Shown here: positions 6,205-7,511 of the stretch, in pieces
How the letters are laid out: every line of letters begins with the position of its first letter
Position numbering within the stretch: position 1 is the first letter of the stretch
NCBI GenBank assembly: GCA_031279395.1
Contig: JAITIO010000056.1
Span: forward strand, 1-7,511
DNA from: Puniceicoccales bacterium
GTDB taxonomy: Bacteria; Verrucomicrobiota; Verrucomicrobiia; Opitutales; JAIRKQ01
Length of the DNA stretch: 7,511 bases
Direction of reading: 5' to 3'
Notes under the pieces: generated by a model
Told to the model about the DNA's origin: nothing
The model's database searches: none
What the model saw: only the letters and a program-made list of their open reading frames with translations
Translations under genes and position numbers: made by a program

Positions 6205-7366
6205 CGACATCTTCATCATAATCTATGGAAGCCAATCCAAAACCAAAAAGTTTTAGAAATTCTCGTTTATATCCATCTATGTCTGAAAATTCTTTTAGGT
6301 TTTCCGTAGAAATTTTCGGCCAAATTTTGGCGATGGCATCTTGAATGTCCTGATTTAGTTCGAAATCATCCAATCGAATGCGGCCTTGTTCATCCAAGGA
6401 TTTGCCGGAATGGGGTCCATATAATCTTTCGCTAAACAGTCTAACCATTTGTTCTATGCATCCTTCATGGATCTCCTTTTCCTTCATAATTTTAAAAAGG
6501 ATTGAAATGTACAGTGGAACCACCGGTATGGCAGCGCTAGCCTGGGTTACTACAGCTTTATTTACGGAAATAATTGCTTGTCCTCCGATATCGTCCAACA
6601 AAAACTTTATCGCTTCCATTGCCCGAATTAAATCATCCTTGGCGGCTCCTATGGTTCCATTTGTATAGATTGGCCAAGTGATTTCAGGGCCGATGTATGA
6701 ATAGGCGATGGTTTTGACGCCATTTGCCAACAACTTTTCATTGTGCAGGGCCTGTATCCACAATTCCCAATCTTCGCCCCCCATTACTTTTTCCGTTGCC
6801 CGCACTTCCTCTGCCGTGGCCGGCTCGATGGTTGTTTCATAGACTTCTTCTTTGTCGATATTGATGGTTTTCCCCGTAAAAGGTTTTCCTATGGGTTTGA
6901 GGACTGATTTAAAAACCTCACCGGTAAAAGGATCTGTTCTCTTGGGGGAAGCTAGGCTATATACCACGCAGTCTATCTGTCCAAACTTTTGCTTTATCAA
7001 ATCTATTACCTGCTCTTTCACCTCGGATGAAAAAGCATCACCGTTTATATTTTCTGCCACTAGACCACCCTGTTCTGCAAATTTTTTGAAAGCGATCGAG
7101 TTATACCAGCCGGCGGAGGCAGGTTTGTCTTTTTCGGATGGGCGCTCAAAAGATATTCCTATGGTATTTGCTCTTCCGCCGAAAGCTAGTGTAATTCTGC
7201 TTGCCAAACCATAGCCCGTAGAAGCCCCAATGACCAAAACATTTTTTGGGGCATTAGGAATGTCGTGTTTTTCTGCAAATACAATTTGTTGTCTTACATT
7301 TTCTTCACACCCCTTGGGATGGGCCGTTAGAGATATAAAGCCACGTGTTTTAGGTTTAATAATCAT
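6197..7366 (-). CDS. fabV: Enoyl-[acyl-carrier-protein] reductase FabV (trans-2-enoyl-CoA reductase family)
   Basis: A 389-residue cytosolic short-chain-dehydrogenase-like reductase that catalyses the last step of each fatty-acid elongation cycle (trans-2-enoyl-ACP to acyl-ACP, NADH-dependent in the family). The ATG at 7364-7366 is chosen because MIIKPKTRGFISLTAHPKGCE is the canonical FabV start; a start 13 codons upstream is open but unlike the family. Visible features: nucleotide-binding VLVIGASTGYGLASR (43-57), ISFERPSE (71-78) after the second strand, and the diagnostic catalytic Tyr-X8-Lys (Y234, K243, in WPIYTNGTIGAAK), longer than the Tyr-X6-Lys of FabI. The C-terminal YKREFLKLFGFGL is also typical. 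FabV is intrinsically resistant to triclosan in several bacteria. All key residues are intact and length is normal. It is separate from the sctF operon, which has its own promoter. Confidence 0.95.
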   Translation of the reverse strand: MIIKPKTRGFISLTAHPKGCEENVRQQIVFAEKHDIPNAPKNVLVIGASTGYGLASRITLAFGGRANTIGISFERPSEKDKPASAGWYNSIAFKKFAEQGGLVAENINGDAFSSEVKEQVIDLIKQKFGQIDCVVYSLASPKRTDPFTGEVFKSVLKPIGKPFTGKTINIDKEEVYETTIEPATAEEVRATEKVMGGEDWELWIQALHNEKLLANGVKTIAYSYIGPEITWPIYTNGTIGAAKDDLIRAMEAIKFLLDDIGGQAIISVNKAVVTQASAAIPVVPLYISILFKIMKEKEIHEGCIEQMVRLFSERLYGPHSGKSLDEQGRIRLDDFELNQDIQDAIAKIWPKISTENLKEFSDIDGYKREFLKLFGFGLASIDYDEDVEI

Positions 7367-7405
7367 ACGCTTTGGAAACCCTAATCGGAAAGACTTGATA
7401 GTCAA

Positions 7406-7511
7406 TTACGATATGTTTTGCCTCCAACAATTTTGTTGTGATTTAATTTAGATTAACAAAACAATAATAGATACGACCCCGACTGGGTTCGGGAAAGGCT
7501 GAGACGGCAAG
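7406..7511. other. Right-edge spacer with a GC-rich hairpin; no gene assigned
   Basis: The stretch is AT-rich to about 7470, then turns GC-rich. CCCGA (7478-7482) and TCGGG (7489-7493) form a five-base-pair stem with a six-base loop. On the minus strand the hairpin precedes a U-biased but interrupted stretch, so it could be a weak terminator of a gene beyond the right edge transcribed towards fabV. Short minus-strand frames reach the edge, but none is recognisable. Confidence 0.3.
7425..7438. promoter_or_regulatory. Small inverted repeat upstream of fabV (operator-like)
   Basis: CAACAA-TT-TTGTTG forms a perfect six-base inverted repeat about 60 bases upstream of the fabV ATG, where an operator could sit. 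No clear fabV promoter hexamers could be fixed around it, and no known regulator motif is recognised. Confidence 0.3.

Noticed and set aside
7481..7511. Possible start of a TPP riboswitch on the plus strand (a GGCTGAGA stretch after GGGTTC)
   Set aside because: The GGGGTGC element is not matched, no P3 hairpin can form between the two motifs, and the remaining conserved parts lie outside the window.
1..7511. GGCAAG near both ends, suggesting a circular element
   Set aside because: Six shared bases are expected by chance, and no replication or mobility gene is present.

Overview
The window is moderately AT-rich bacterial DNA (roughly 40% GC by eye). It is gene-dense, with short spacers that are more AT-rich than the genes. 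The clearest genes are valS (valyl-tRNA synthetase, broken by one missing base), a walJ/yycJ-type metallo-beta-lactamase-fold hydrolase, a type III secretion (T3SS) needle subunit with its TPR chaperone (sctF-sctG), and fabV (enoyl-ACP reductase). A T3SS needle pair beside fabV and a walJ-like gene suggests a host-associated Gram-negative bacterium. My best guess is the Verrucomicrobiota/Chlamydiota (PVC) side, perhaps an Opitutia/Puniceicoccales-type symbiont. That is inference from protein style; no rRNA is present to settle it.

Layout, left to right. Positions 1-202: an open plus-strand frame entering from the left edge and ending in a proline-rich tail, possibly the 3' end of a gene convergent with valS. 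Positions 226-2933, minus strand: valS, a 902-residue enzyme if a -1 frame break near 2640-2650 is repaired. Positions 2934-3106: a divergent AT-rich spacer with overlapping promoter-like elements. Positions 3107-4386, plus strand: a RelE/ParE-like small protein followed by an unknown protein with three predicted membrane segments; a short sequence repeated three times lies across their junction. Positions 4383-5306, minus strand: the walJ-like hydrolase, whose stop codon overlaps the stop of the membrane protein in a shared CTAG. Positions 5396-6116, minus strand: sctG and, upstream of it, sctF, behind a near-consensus sigma-70 promoter (TTGACA-17-TATACT). Positions 6197-7366, minus strand: fabV. 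Positions 7406-7511: a spacer with a small inverted repeat and a GC-rich hairpin at the right edge.

The genes do not form one pathway. valS, fabV and walJ are housekeeping-type genes. sctF-sctG is a two-gene T3SS cassette between them, with its own promoter and no other secretion genes in view. The T3SS cassette is the most notable biology here; the valS frame break is the most important point to verify. I found no CRISPR array, IS element, tRNA, rRNA or phage gene, and no convincing undescribed system beyond the orphan RelE-like/membrane gene pair.
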